Positions 34,157 through 41,729 of a stretch of DNA of 64,000 nt are shown here, one piece after another. The notes under the pieces were generated by a model. It was not told where the DNA came from. It did no database searches and was given only the letters and a program-made list of their open reading frames with translations. Source of the DNA: Casp-actino8 sp001510455 (GTDB taxonomy: Bacteria > Actinomycetota > Acidimicrobiia > Acidimicrobiales > Ilumatobacteraceae); NCBI GenBank assembly GCA_027592035.1, contig JAQCIK010000004.1, positions 62,001 through 126,000 on the forward strand. Direction: 5' to 3'. The translations under genes were made by a program, and so were the position numbers. Positions within the stretch are counted from its first letter, which is position 1, and each line of letters begins with the position of its first letter.

Positions 34157-35643
34157 GCCCAACGTAGCGAGCGTTCGACCGCTCGTTTCCAGGTCGCGTA
34201 GTGGGCTTCGGCCAGTACCCGTTCGAGTGAATCCGGCGCGTGAGGCGTGACGACGGCATCAGTCGTCCAACGAGATTCGATGGCGGCCAGATCGGGCCAG
34301 ATTCCCTCGGCGAGTCCGGCCAGAAAGGCCGCTCCGAGAGACGTCGTTTCTTGGTCGACGGGTCGCCGGACGGGAATGCCGAGTTGATCGGCTTGGAGCT
34401 GCAGGAGGAGATCCATCACCGACGCTCCACCGTCGACGCGCAATTCGGCGAGTGGCACTCCACTGGCCGCAACCATCGCCTCGACGGCGTCGCGGGTTTG
34501 AAGGGCCATGGAGTCGATCACCGCTCGGGCGAGATGAGCGCGAGTGGTTCCGCGCGTGATGCCGAGAACCGTTCCCCGGGCGTACGGGTCCCACCACGGG
34601 CTGCCGAGGCCGGTGAAGGCCGGAACGATCACGACGCCACCGGAATCATCGACGGTTTCGGCGAGCGGACCGATCTCCGACGACGACTCGATGATTCCGA
34701 GTCCGTCCCGCAACCATTGGACAGCTGCGCCAGTGACGAAGATCGCTCCTTCGAGCGCGTACGTCGTGGTGGTCGCTCCGTCGGGGCCGCGCAATGTCCA
34801 GGCGACAGTCGTGAGCAGACCCTCGCACGGGGACGGGCAAGTCTCACCCACGTTCATGAGGACGAAACTTCCGGTGCCGTAGGTGTTCTTGGCCATTCCG
34901 GGACGCAGACAGGCTTGACCGAAAAGTGCGCTTTGTTGGTCTCCGGCCACACCGGATATCGGAATGCCCGTCGGAATCTCGTGACATGCGGTCAGGCCCC
35001 ATCGTTCGCTCGAGGCGCGGACTTCGGGTAGCGACGATCGTGGAACTCCGAGAACATCGCACATTTCGTCGCTCCACGACATGGACGTGATGTCGAAGAG
35101 CATCGTGCGACTCGCGTTCGACGGATCGGTGGCGAATACTTCACCTTTCGTCAACTTCCAGACGAGCCACGTGTCGATGGTTCCGAAGACCACGTCGGTG
35201 CGATCGTCGACAGCGTTGTCGAGCAACCACTTCATCTTGGTTCCCGAGAAATAGGGGTCGAGGACGAGTCCGGTCGTGCGTCGAACCGTGGGGAGATGAC
35301 CGGCCTCGGCGAGTCGTCCGCACTCGTCGGCGGTACGTCGGTCCTGCCAGACGATGGCGCGTCCGTAGGGGCGTCCGTTGGCGCGATTCCAGGCGACGAC
35401 CGTCTCGCGTTGGTTGGTGATACCGATGGCACTCGGCACACCGAGTCGGTCGATCACCTCGCGCATCGTCGTCGCCAACGATGTCCAGATCTCTTCGGCG
35501 TCATGTTCGACCCAGCCAGGACGAGGGAAGTGCTGAGTGAATTCGCGGTACGAGGTGTGACCGGCACGGCCGTCGGCGAACACCGCCCGACTGCGAACGC
35601 CGGTCGTTCCGGCATCGATCGCGAGGACGTAGTCGTCGGACAC
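34141..35643 (-). CDS. glpK: glycerol kinase
   Basis: GlpK makes glycerol-3-phosphate in the cytoplasm. The GTG at 35643, one base after the stop of the upstream small gene, gives 500 residues, the normal length. FGGY-kinase motifs are present: AIDAGTTGVRSRAVF, the GWVEHDAEEIW segment, the NQRETVVAWN motif, YFSGTKMKWLLDN and the C-terminal RVDGGASVMDLLLQLQADQL. The longer upstream frame is read-through of the small membrane gene. No glpF or glpD is nearby. It supplies glycerophosphate for phospholipids or feeds glycolysis with pfkA. Confidence 0.94.
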   Translation of the reverse strand: MSDDYVLAIDAGTTGVRSRAVFADGRAGHTSYREFTQHFPRPGWVEHDAEEIWTSLATTMREVIDRLGVPSAIGITNQRETVVAWNRANGRPYGRAIVWQDRRTADECGRLAEAGHLPTVRRTTGLVLDPYFSGTKMKWLLDNAVDDRTDVVFGTIDTWLVWKLTKGEVFATDPSNASRTMLFDITSMSWSDEMCDVLGVPRSSLPEVRASSERWGLTACHEIPTGIPISGVAGDQQSALFGQACLRPGMAKNTYGTGSFVLMNVGETCPSPCEGLLTTVAWTLRGPDGATTTTYALEGAIFVTGAAVQWLRDGLGIIESSSEIGPLAETVDDSGGVVIVPAFTGLGSPWWDPYARGTVLGITRGTTRAHLARAVIDSMALQTRDAVEAMVAASGVPLAELRVDGGASVMDLLLQLQADQLGIPVRRPVDQETTSLGAAFLAGLAEGIWPDLAAIESRWTTDAVVTPHAPDSLERVLAEAHYATWKRAVERSLRWAHDGD

Positions 35644-35644
35644 G

Positions 35645-36007
35645 TCAGCGCCGCTTCTTCTTGCGCGATCCGGCCGGACGATGCTGAGAAGGACCAGTCG
35701 AGGTGCGACTCGTGGGAGCCGGGCGTCGTCGGTTTTCGGTGCGCGGGGTGGAGTCGGTCGTCTCGGCGCGTGAGCGTTGTGTCTCGCGGCGAAGGTCTCG
35801 GAACGTCTTTCGCTGATAACCGAACTTCGCAAGGATGCCGCCGAACCCGAGGTAGAGCGGATACGACGCCGCGAGACCGAGGACGGAAGCACCGGTCACC
35901 GTTTCTCGGAAGAACACTACGAAGGCGACGATCATCACGACGGCATACACGAGCCATTCGCGTGACAGACGCCCCCACGGAACTGCTCGATTCGCATCCC
36001 AAGCCAT
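35645..36007 (-). CDS. small two-helix membrane protein with basic tail
   Basis: The protein is 120 residues from an ATG at 36007. Two hydrophobic segments (about 18-33 and 39-60) are followed by a long, very basic, low-complexity C-terminus ending in SRKKKRR. I do not recognise the family. Its stop is one base before the glpK GTG (TGA-C-GTG), so glpK is translated by coupling to it. It is divergent from pfkA across 30 bases. A weak -10-like AAGAAT lies six bases upstream of the ATG. Confidence 0.7.
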   Translation of the reverse strand: MAWDANRAVPWGRLSREWLVYAVVMIVAFVVFFRETVTGASVLGLAASYPLYLGFGGILAKFGYQRKTFRDLRRETQRSRAETTDSTPRTENRRRPAPTSRTSTGPSQHRPAGSRKKKRR

Positions 36008-36025
36008 GGTCCCATTCTTCACCTT

Positions 36026-36031
36026 TAGGCT
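36026..36031 (+). promoter_or_regulatory. -10 box of pfkA
   Basis: TAGGCT is six bases before the pfkA ATG at 36038, the leaderless spacing, in a 30-base divergent gap. Confidence 0.5.
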
Positions 36032-36037
36032 GGGCGC

Positions 36038-37072
36038 ATGCGCATCGGGGTCCTGACCGGCGGAGGGGACTGTCCGGGGTTGAACGGTGCCATTCGGGCG
36101 ATCGTTCGCAAGGCCGAGTCGGTCCACGACGACGAGATCTACGGGTTCATCGACTCGTGGGACGGTGTGATGGAGCAGCGCTATCTGCGCCTCGACGTCT
36201 CGTCGATGCGAGGTCTTCTGCCGCGAGGGGGCACCGTGCTCGGCACTCGTCGGGGGAGTCCGTACGATCACGACAACGGTCTCGATCGAGTGCGCGATTG
36301 TGTCGGTTCGCTCGGTCTCGATGCGCTCGTGGTGATCGGTGGCAACGGATCGCTCACCGTCGCGTCGATGTTGCACCGAGATCTCGAACTCCCGGTGGTG
36401 GGAGTGCCCAAGACGATCGACAACGACATCGTGGGAACCGATGTGTCGTTCGGATTCCACACTGCCGTGCAGGTCGCAACCGATGCGATCGATCGACTTC
36501 ACACCACCGCCGAGAGTCACGATCGGGTCATGGTGGTCGAGGTGATGGGACGTGAGGCCGGCTGGATCGCTGCCTACGCAGGTATCGCTGGTGGCGCGAC
36601 GGTCGTGCTGGTTCCCGAGGAACCCTTCGACATCGCCGAGGTGTGTGAGATCGTCGAGCGCCGCCACTATCGAGGGCGATACGCGTCGATCGTGGTGGTC
36701 GCCGAGGGTGCTCGACCGATCGACGGCACGATGGTCGAGCCCGAGTACGCACGAGATCACCTCGGGCGACCTCGCTTGGGTGGAATCTCTGTCAGCATTG
36801 CCGGCGAGATCGAACGTCGGACCGGGTTCGACGCCCGCGTCGTTCAGATCGGACATGTGCAACGGGGGGGAACCCCGACTGCGTACGACCGGATCCTTGC
36901 GACTCGGTACGGTCTCGCCGCCGTCGATGCCGTCCACGACGAGGACTGGGGTTGCATGGTCGCGCTCCGCGGAACCGACGTGGTTCGGGTCCCGCTGGCC
37001 GATGTAGTTGGTCGCACTCGCACCGTCGATCTCACTCTTCTCCACGACGTTGCGCGAGTGTTCTACGGCTGA
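36038..37072 (+). CDS. pfkA: 6-phosphofructokinase (group III type)
   Basis: Pfk phosphorylates fructose-6-phosphate, the committed step of glycolysis. The 344-residue protein has TGGGDCPGLNGAIR at the start, GGNGSLT (101-107), PKTIDNDIVGTD (124-135) and QIGHVQRGGTPTAYDR. Gly at position 104 favours ATP over pyrophosphate as donor, while the lysine in PKTIDND is typical of the group III family that includes both ATP and PPi enzymes. Asn103 replaces the usual Asp or Glu. The donor should therefore be tested. A leaderless promoter precedes it. Confidence 0.92.
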   Translation: MRIGVLTGGGDCPGLNGAIRAIVRKAESVHDDEIYGFIDSWDGVMEQRYLRLDVSSMRGLLPRGGTVLGTRRGSPYDHDNGLDRVRDCVGSLGLDALVVIGGNGSLTVASMLHRDLELPVVGVPKTIDNDIVGTDVSFGFHTAVQVATDAIDRLHTTAESHDRVMVVEVMGREAGWIAAYAGIAGGATVVLVPEEPFDIAEVCEIVERRHYRGRYASIVVVAEGARPIDGTMVEPEYARDHLGRPRLGGISVSIAGEIERRTGFDARVVQIGHVQRGGTPTAYDRILATRYGLAAVDAVHDEDWGCMVALRGTDVVRVPLADVVGRTRTVDLTLLHDVARVFYG

Positions 37073-37082
37073 CAGCGCGCCG

Positions 37083-37115
37083 AATCACGATCCGACCGGA
37101 TCACGGTCCGTGATT
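37083..37115. terminator. inverted repeats between convergent pfkA and the lipoprotein gene
   Basis: The 46-base gap contains ATCACG-gtc-CGTGAT (37100-37114), a perfect six-base stem with a three-base loop, plus an earlier AATCACG (37083-37089) that can pair with the same right arm CGTGATT. The two stems are mutually exclusive. This suits a bidirectional terminator, although no long T-run follows. Confidence 0.5.
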
Positions 37116-37118
37116 TGC

Positions 37119-37727
37119 TCAGCCCGTCGGGATGACGTAGCCCGGGAAGGCCGGCTGGCTCGATGCGGCACGTCCGGGGTAGTCGTAACCCGTGAGTGGA
37201 TCGGCGGTCAGACTGCCGTCACCCCGTGGCCAGTCCTGGGCACGGCCGTCGACCGTGATGTCGATTCGCTCCACGCCATTCACTTCGCCGAGAGAAAAGA
37301 CGATCTGGGCGAGGGCTGAGACCAGGTCGTCACCGGTCGATTCGAGAATGTCACTCGACACGTCGACGCGAACCATGTCGGTGGCGATGTAACGAGAATC
37401 GAGAAGCACGGTGCCGAGGGGGATCGCCGATCCGATACCACCGTTTTGTTCGTCGTCGGTCGGTCCACCGAGAAGGGCTTCCACGACGTCCGCGGGGTCG
37501 TTGGAGATCTGACGAGCCACCGCAACGAGAAGCGAGCGTCCGGTCTCGTCGGTCCGTTCGAGATAGATACGTCCGGTGCCCGAACTGACGAGTTCGGTCG
37601 TGACCTCGACCAGTGGACGTTGATCCTCGTCGGCGATGAGGCGTGGGGAGCCATCGGTGCCGAGTCCACACGCACCCGCGAAGGACGTGATGGCGATGGT
37701 GAGGCCGATTCGTGCTCTGACACCCAT
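37119..37727 (-). CDS. GerMN-domain lipoprotein, short LpqB-like
   Basis: This 202-residue protein has an N-terminal signal with a lipobox (SFAGAC, Cys about residue 20), so it should be anchored outside the membrane. The rest is a GerMN domain (about 60-165), the domain also present in mycobacterial LpqB. Its position directly after mtrA-mtrB, four bases past the mtrB stop, matches the mtrA-mtrB-lpqB operon. LpqB is about 580 residues with a C-terminal beta-propeller; that part is missing here. By analogy it may modulate MtrB signalling from the outside (inference). Confidence 0.85.
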   Translation of the reverse strand: MGVRARIGLTIAITSFAGACGLGTDGSPRLIADEDQRPLVEVTTELVSSGTGRIYLERTDETGRSLLVAVARQISNDPADVVEALLGGPTDDEQNGGIGSAIPLGTVLLDSRYIATDMVRVDVSSDILESTGDDLVSALAQIVFSLGEVNGVERIDITVDGRAQDWPRGDGSLTADPLTGYDYPGRAASSQPAFPGYVIPTG

Positions 37728-37730
37728 GGC

Positions 37731-39137
37731 TCAGTACCTCTCGACCGAGAGTTCGATGACGAACGACGCGCCTTCGGAGCCGTCGTGGCGGTCCTCGACC
37801 CAGACCCGGCCGCCGTGCAGTTTGACGTGCTCGTCGACGAGGGCGAGACCGAGTCCCGCTCCTTCGGATCCACTGCGACGGCCGGCCGACGCACCGCGTG
37901 CGAAGCGCTCGAACACGAGTGACCTCTCTTCGGGTGGGACCCCCGGGCCGTGGTCGTCGACGGTGATCCAGATGGTTCCGTTGGTCGGATCGTCATCGGG
38001 TACGAACACCGAAACGTCGAGGTCGGTGCCGGCATGAAGCCGTCCGTTGTCGACGAGGTTCGCGATCACGCGAGCCAGACGGCGTCGGTCGCCGCGAATC
38101 ACGGCCGTCTCGGCGTCGGCCGCCACTCGAACGGGCGTCCGTGGCGCACTGCTCACGGCTACGGCGTGTCGCACGAACTCGGCGACGGGAAGGTCTTCCA
38201 CATGGAGGCGAATGGCACCGGCATCGAAACGGGAGATCTCGAGAAGGTCTTCGACGAGCCCTTGGAATCTCGCGACATCGGCCACGAGAAGATCGAGAGC
38301 GGCCTGGGCGCGATCGGGCATCTCGTCGCGTCGTGACTTCATCACTTCGACACTGGCGGACAACGTCATGAGTGGTGACCGGAGTTCGTGGCTCACGTCG
38401 GACGCGAAACGCGCGTCGCGTTCCACTCGCGTCTGCAACGTGGCTGCCATGTCGTTGAACGAGCGTGTGAGCGCGTCGAGATCGGGGTCGTCGGTCGGCT
38501 CCAGACGAGTCTCGAGTCGACCACCGGCGATGGCCTGCGCGGCCTGACTCGCGGCCGTGAGTGGTCGGACGGCGCGTGACGCCGAGATGGCGCCGAGAAC
38601 CATGCCGAGAAGAGTGGTGATGGCGGCGGCGAACACGAGCGCGACGCCGACGCTGCGGAGTGTGCTCTCCACGTCATCGAACGAGACGAAATCGAAGTAG
38701 GCCCCGTCGACGTCGGGAAGGGGCACACCCACCGCGACGACGAGTGTCGAACCGACCTGAACGCGCATGATGGCGGGACGACCATCGGTCAACACGGTGT
38801 CGAGCAGATCGTCCGGGATCTGCGACGACGAGAAGCGGGCATCGGTCGCGGTCCAGGTGCCTCGGAAGTACAGGAGCGGCCGGTCGGCCCCCAATCGATC
38901 GAGTACGGCCTGGACGTTGCTGGGGGTCGATCGCAGATCACTGGTCAGACGGGTGGCGGCGTCGTAGGCCTGGTTCACGGCACTCGACTCGCGCTCGTCG
39001 ACCAGATTCGTGCGCGTGAAGCTGTACGTGGCGAGAGCGAGGAAAGCCGACAGAGCGAGGCTGCCGAGGCCGAACGTGGCGAGGATGCGGGTACGGAGAC
39101 CTACTCCGAACCTCCGGCGTCTCCTCGTCGTGTCCAC
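37731..39137 (-). CDS. mtrB: sensor histidine kinase MtrB-like
   Basis: This is a membrane sensor kinase of the MtrAB system. The GTG at 39137, one base after the mtrA stop, gives 468 residues. An N-terminal helix (about 17-38), an extracellular region, a second helix (about 162-184), HAMP domain, HisKA with the phospho-acceptor His250 (DVSHELRSPLMTL) and a HATPase domain (NLVDNGRLHAG, DDHGPGVPPEE, GAGLGLALVDEHVKLHGG) follow in order. In the N box, GRLH stands where AVRH is common. In other actinobacteria MtrAB controls wall metabolism, division and osmotic response. Confidence 0.92.
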   Translation of the reverse strand: MDTTRRRRRFGVGLRTRILATFGLGSLALSAFLALATYSFTRTNLVDERESSAVNQAYDAATRLTSDLRSTPSNVQAVLDRLGADRPLLYFRGTWTATDARFSSSQIPDDLLDTVLTDGRPAIMRVQVGSTLVVAVGVPLPDVDGAYFDFVSFDDVESTLRSVGVALVFAAAITTLLGMVLGAISASRAVRPLTAASQAAQAIAGGRLETRLEPTDDPDLDALTRSFNDMAATLQTRVERDARFASDVSHELRSPLMTLSASVEVMKSRRDEMPDRAQAALDLLVADVARFQGLVEDLLEISRFDAGAIRLHVEDLPVAEFVRHAVAVSSAPRTPVRVAADAETAVIRGDRRRLARVIANLVDNGRLHAGTDLDVSVFVPDDDPTNGTIWITVDDHGPGVPPEERSLVFERFARGASAGRRSGSEGAGLGLALVDEHVKLHGGRVWVEDRHDGSEGASFVIELSVERY

Positions 39138-39138
39138 C

Positions 39139-39819
39139 TCAGGCCTGGAGTCGGTAACCGAGTCCACGCACCGTCACGATGTGACGCGGATTGGCCGAGT
39201 CGATCTCGACCTTGGTGCGCAAGCGTCGGACGTGGACGTCGACGAGTCGGCCGTCCCCGAAGTAGCCATAGCCCCACACCTGATCGAGGAGTTCTTCACG
39301 GCTGAAGACGCGACCGGGATTCTCGGCGAGTTCGCACAGGAGTCGGAACTCGGTCTTGGTCAGGTGGATCTCCTCGCCGGAGCGCATCACCTTTCCCTCG
39401 TCGGGAACGATTTCGAGATCGCCGAAGACGAGACGCGGGTGAGCAGGGTTCGCCGGGCGGGCGCGACGCAGAAGCGCGCGGATTCGCGCCGAGAGTTCTT
39501 TCGGGGCGAACGGCTTGGTGAGATAGTCGTCAGCGCCGGCTTCCAGTCCGGCGACGACGTCGTGGGTGTCGGCTCGAGCGGTGACCATCACGATCGGTAC
39601 GTCGCTCGAGCGGCGCAACGTCCGGCACAGTTCGAAGCCGTCGATTCCCGGGAGCATGATGTCGATCAGGACGACATCGGCGGGCTGACGCATGAAGATG
39701 GTCACGGCTTCCTCGCCACTGGCCGCTTCGTCGACGAGCCAGCCCTCGTCCTCGAGCGCGAGTTTGACCGCCGTTCGGATACGTTCGTCGTCCTCGACGG
39801 CGAGGATTCGAGTTCCCAC
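39139..39819 (-). CDS. mtrA: OmpR-family response regulator MtrA
   Basis: This 226-residue regulator has a receiver domain with the phospho-acceptor Asp53 (VVLIDIMLPGIDG) and the conserved Lys in DYLTKPFAPKEL, then a winged-helix DNA-binding domain with VDVHVRRLRTKVEID. The sequence closely follows actinobacterial MtrA. It starts at a GTG with no clear -10 box six to nine bases upstream, unlike many genes here. mtrB follows immediately. Its targets in relatives include peptidoglycan hydrolases; the M23 peptidase at 47222 is a plausible one (inference). Confidence 0.94.
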   Translation of the reverse strand: MGTRILAVEDDERIRTAVKLALEDEGWLVDEAASGEEAVTIFMRQPADVVLIDIMLPGIDGFELCRTLRRSSDVPIVMVTARADTHDVVAGLEAGADDYLTKPFAPKELSARIRALLRRARPANPAHPRLVFGDLEIVPDEGKVMRSGEEIHLTKTEFRLLCELAENPGRVFSREELLDQVWGYGYFGDGRLVDVHVRRLRTKVEIDSANPRHIVTVRGLGYRLQA

Positions 39820-39864
39820 GGCTCCATGTTGCCGGAAAATCGGGTGGTTTCGCGCCTTCGAGGG

Positions 39865-40665
39865 TCAGACGGTGGGTGAGGGGTCGGCGAGCAACTCCAC
39901 CATCGCCTGGTGAATCCCGGGTGTCGACGCCAGTATCTGCCCCGTGTGAGCCGGTCCTCCGGTGAAGTCGGTGACGAGGGCCCCCGCTTCCTCGGCGATC
40001 AGCGATCCGGCGGCGACGTCCCACGGTCGGAGGTTCTCCTCGAAGTACGCATCGAGACGTCCGTCGGCCACGAAGCAGAGGTCGGGGGCCGCCGCCCCGA
40101 GTCGGCGTACGTCGCGCACGTGAGCGATGAGTCCGGCGACGCGTCGTCCTTGGCGAGCGCGTTCTTCGGCGTGATACGAAAAGCCGGTGCCGACGAGCGC
40201 GTGTTCGCTTCGGGACGCCGACGAACACGTCAGTCGACGGCCGCCCAGCCAGGCGCCGAAGCCACGAGCGGCGACGAAGAGTTCGCGGGTGGCCGGCAGG
40301 TACACGGCGCCGGCGATCGAACGTTCCTCGACCGTGGCGGCGATCGAGACCGCGAAGCCAGCGAGACCGTAGAGGAAGTTGGTGGTTCCGTCGATCGGAT
40401 CGACGACCCAGACGATTCCTGTCTCACTCTCCCGAGCGCTTCCCTCCTCGGCCATCACGCCGTCGTGCGGGCGGCGTTCGGAGAGATCTCTGACGATGAG
40501 TGATTCCGATCGCCCGTCCCACAGCGTGACCATGTCGGTCGGGGTCGATTTCGTGTCGGCGTCGACAGGACCCTGCCGACGGCCGACGAGCACCGTGTCA
40601 CCGGCGCGCCTCGCAACACTGGCCGCCACGTTCATGAGCGCGACGGCGTCGACGCTCGCGGTCAT
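39865..40665 (-). CDS. inositol monophosphatase family protein
   Basis: This 266-residue metal-dependent phosphatase has the motifs EEGSA, WVVDPIDGTTNFLYG and RPWDVAAGSLIAEEAGA. Members hydrolyse myo-inositol-1-phosphate, histidinol phosphate or similar compounds. The ATG at 40665 overlaps the stop of the small membrane gene upstream; the much longer frame continues in the wrong frame through other genes. Inositol release would fit PIM-type lipid synthesis with the PimB-like enzyme at 29127 (inference). mtrA follows 45 bases downstream. Confidence 0.9.
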   Translation of the reverse strand: MTASVDAVALMNVAASVARRAGDTVLVGRRQGPVDADTKSTPTDMVTLWDGRSESLIVRDLSERRPHDGVMAEEGSARESETGIVWVVDPIDGTTNFLYGLAGFAVSIAATVEERSIAGAVYLPATRELFVAARGFGAWLGGRRLTCSSASRSEHALVGTGFSYHAEERARQGRRVAGLIAHVRDVRRLGAAAPDLCFVADGRLDAYFEENLRPWDVAAGSLIAEEAGALVTDFTGGPAHTGQILASTPGIHQAMVELLADPSPTV

Positions 40666-40943
40666 GAACGTCCTCGTCGCGGACCGGTGCGATCGTTGAT
40701 GTCCTTCCACTCGCCGAGGGCTCGTAGAACGAGAACGGCGACGATCGCAGTTCCGCCGGCGGCGACGGTCGCGCCCACCAACACGCCGAGACCGCGAGGC
40801 CAATCGGCCGACCCCGAGTACTGAATGTCGACGAGGGCGTACCCGATCACGGCTCCGGCGACACCACCCACGAGGATCGAGACGAACCCGATGGCCCGAG
40901 CCAAGGGTGACGGCAGAGCGGAGAGTGGTCGTTCGTCGTTCAC
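40662..40943 (-). CDS. small two-helix membrane protein
   Basis: The protein is 93 residues from a GTG at 40943. Two long hydrophobic helices (about 15-38 and 51-74) are linked by a short hydrophilic loop, and the tail is basic (NDRTGPRRGRS). No family is recognised. The stop overlaps the start of the inositol-phosphatase gene (ATGA). Its promoter overlaps that of the divergent mannosyltransferase gene. Confidence 0.7.
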   Translation of the reverse strand: MNDERPLSALPSPLARAIGFVSILVGGVAGAVIGYALVDIQYSGSADWPRGLGVLVGATVAAGGTAIVAVLVLRALGEWKDINDRTGPRRGRS

Positions 40944-40965
40944 GGTTCGATCGTAGGCTCGTGGC
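40944..40965. promoter_or_regulatory. bidirectional promoter with overlapping -10 boxes
   Basis: The whole divergent gap is 22 bases. Plus-strand TAGGCT (40954-40959) lies six bases before the GTG at 40966. Minus-strand TACGAT (40950-40955) lies six bases before the GTG at 40943. The two boxes share the bases at 40954-40955, so two polymerases could not open both at once. Confidence 0.55.
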
Positions 40966-41727
40966 GTGGACGACCGAGATCCGGTGGGGGAGAAGATGGC
41001 GTCGGTCGACGTGACCGATGTTCGGGTGGTGATTCCGACCTACGACGAGGCCGAGAACATCGAACCCCTCATCGGTCGGATCCGTGAGGTGTTGCCCGGA
41101 GTTCGCGTCCTGGTCGTCGACGACGCGAGTCCCGACGGCACCGCCGACGTGGCGCGTCGAGCCGGTGTCGAGGTTCTCGAACGGGTGGGAAAGAGCGGAC
41201 TGGGTGCGGCGTACCGCGACGGATTCGCCCACGCCCTCGACAGCGGCGCCGAAATTGTCGTTCAGATGGATGCCGATCTGTCCCATGATCCCGACTACCT
41301 GGTCGAGATGCTGTCGGCGGTTCGGGCCGGAGCCGACGCAGTGATCGGCAGTCGTTACGTGCCGGGAGGTGGATGTGTCGATTGGCCGAGGTTGCGACGC
41401 TTCCTCAGTCGGTGGGGAAATCGGTACGCGGCCGGAATGCTCGGACTCGCCGTCAACGACGCCACGAGCGGGTACCGCGCCTATTCGGCTTCGATTCTGC
41501 GACGGATCGACGTTCCCACGGTTCTCGCCGACGGATACGGCTTTCAGGTGGAGATGACGCACCGACTCGTGAGATGCGGAGGTCGAGTGGTCGAGATTCC
41601 GATCGTGTTTCGCGACCGCCAGCGCGGTGAGTCCAAGCTGTCGTATCGAATCATCGGGGAGGCGTTCCGGCTGGTGACTCTTCTCGCCATCGACGATCTG
41701 CGGCGTGGTCGCCGCCGTCATCTCTGA
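40966..41727 (+). CDS. GT2 polyprenol-phosphate mannosyltransferase (DPM1/Ppm1-like)
   Basis: This 253-residue GT-A enzyme has VVIPTYDEAENIEPL, VVDDASPDGTADV, the metal-binding QMDADLSHDP and the GSRYVPGGG, YRAYSASILRRI and YGFQVEM segments typical of dolichol/polyprenol-phosphate mannose synthases. It lacks the N-terminal acyltransferase fusion of mycobacterial Ppm1 and C-terminal membrane helices. It supplies lipid-linked mannose for lipoglycans or protein mannosylation. The GTG at 40966 is backed by a -10 box six bases upstream; the ATG at 40996, preceded by GGGGGA, is an alternative. Confidence 0.9.
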   Translation: MDDRDPVGEKMASVDVTDVRVVIPTYDEAENIEPLIGRIREVLPGVRVLVVDDASPDGTADVARRAGVEVLERVGKSGLGAAYRDGFAHALDSGAEIVVQMDADLSHDPDYLVEMLSAVRAGADAVIGSRYVPGGGCVDWPRLRRFLSRWGNRYAAGMLGLAVNDATSGYRAYSASILRRIDVPTVLADGYGFQVEMTHRLVRCGGRVVEIPIVFRDRQRGESKLSYRIIGEAFRLVTLLAIDDLRRGRRRHL

Positions 41728-41729
41728 TC

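Noticed and set aside
35645..37045. 466-codon minus-strand frame reaching through pfkA
   Set aside because: Only the last 120 codons look like a real protein (two membrane helices); the rest is antisense to pfkA.
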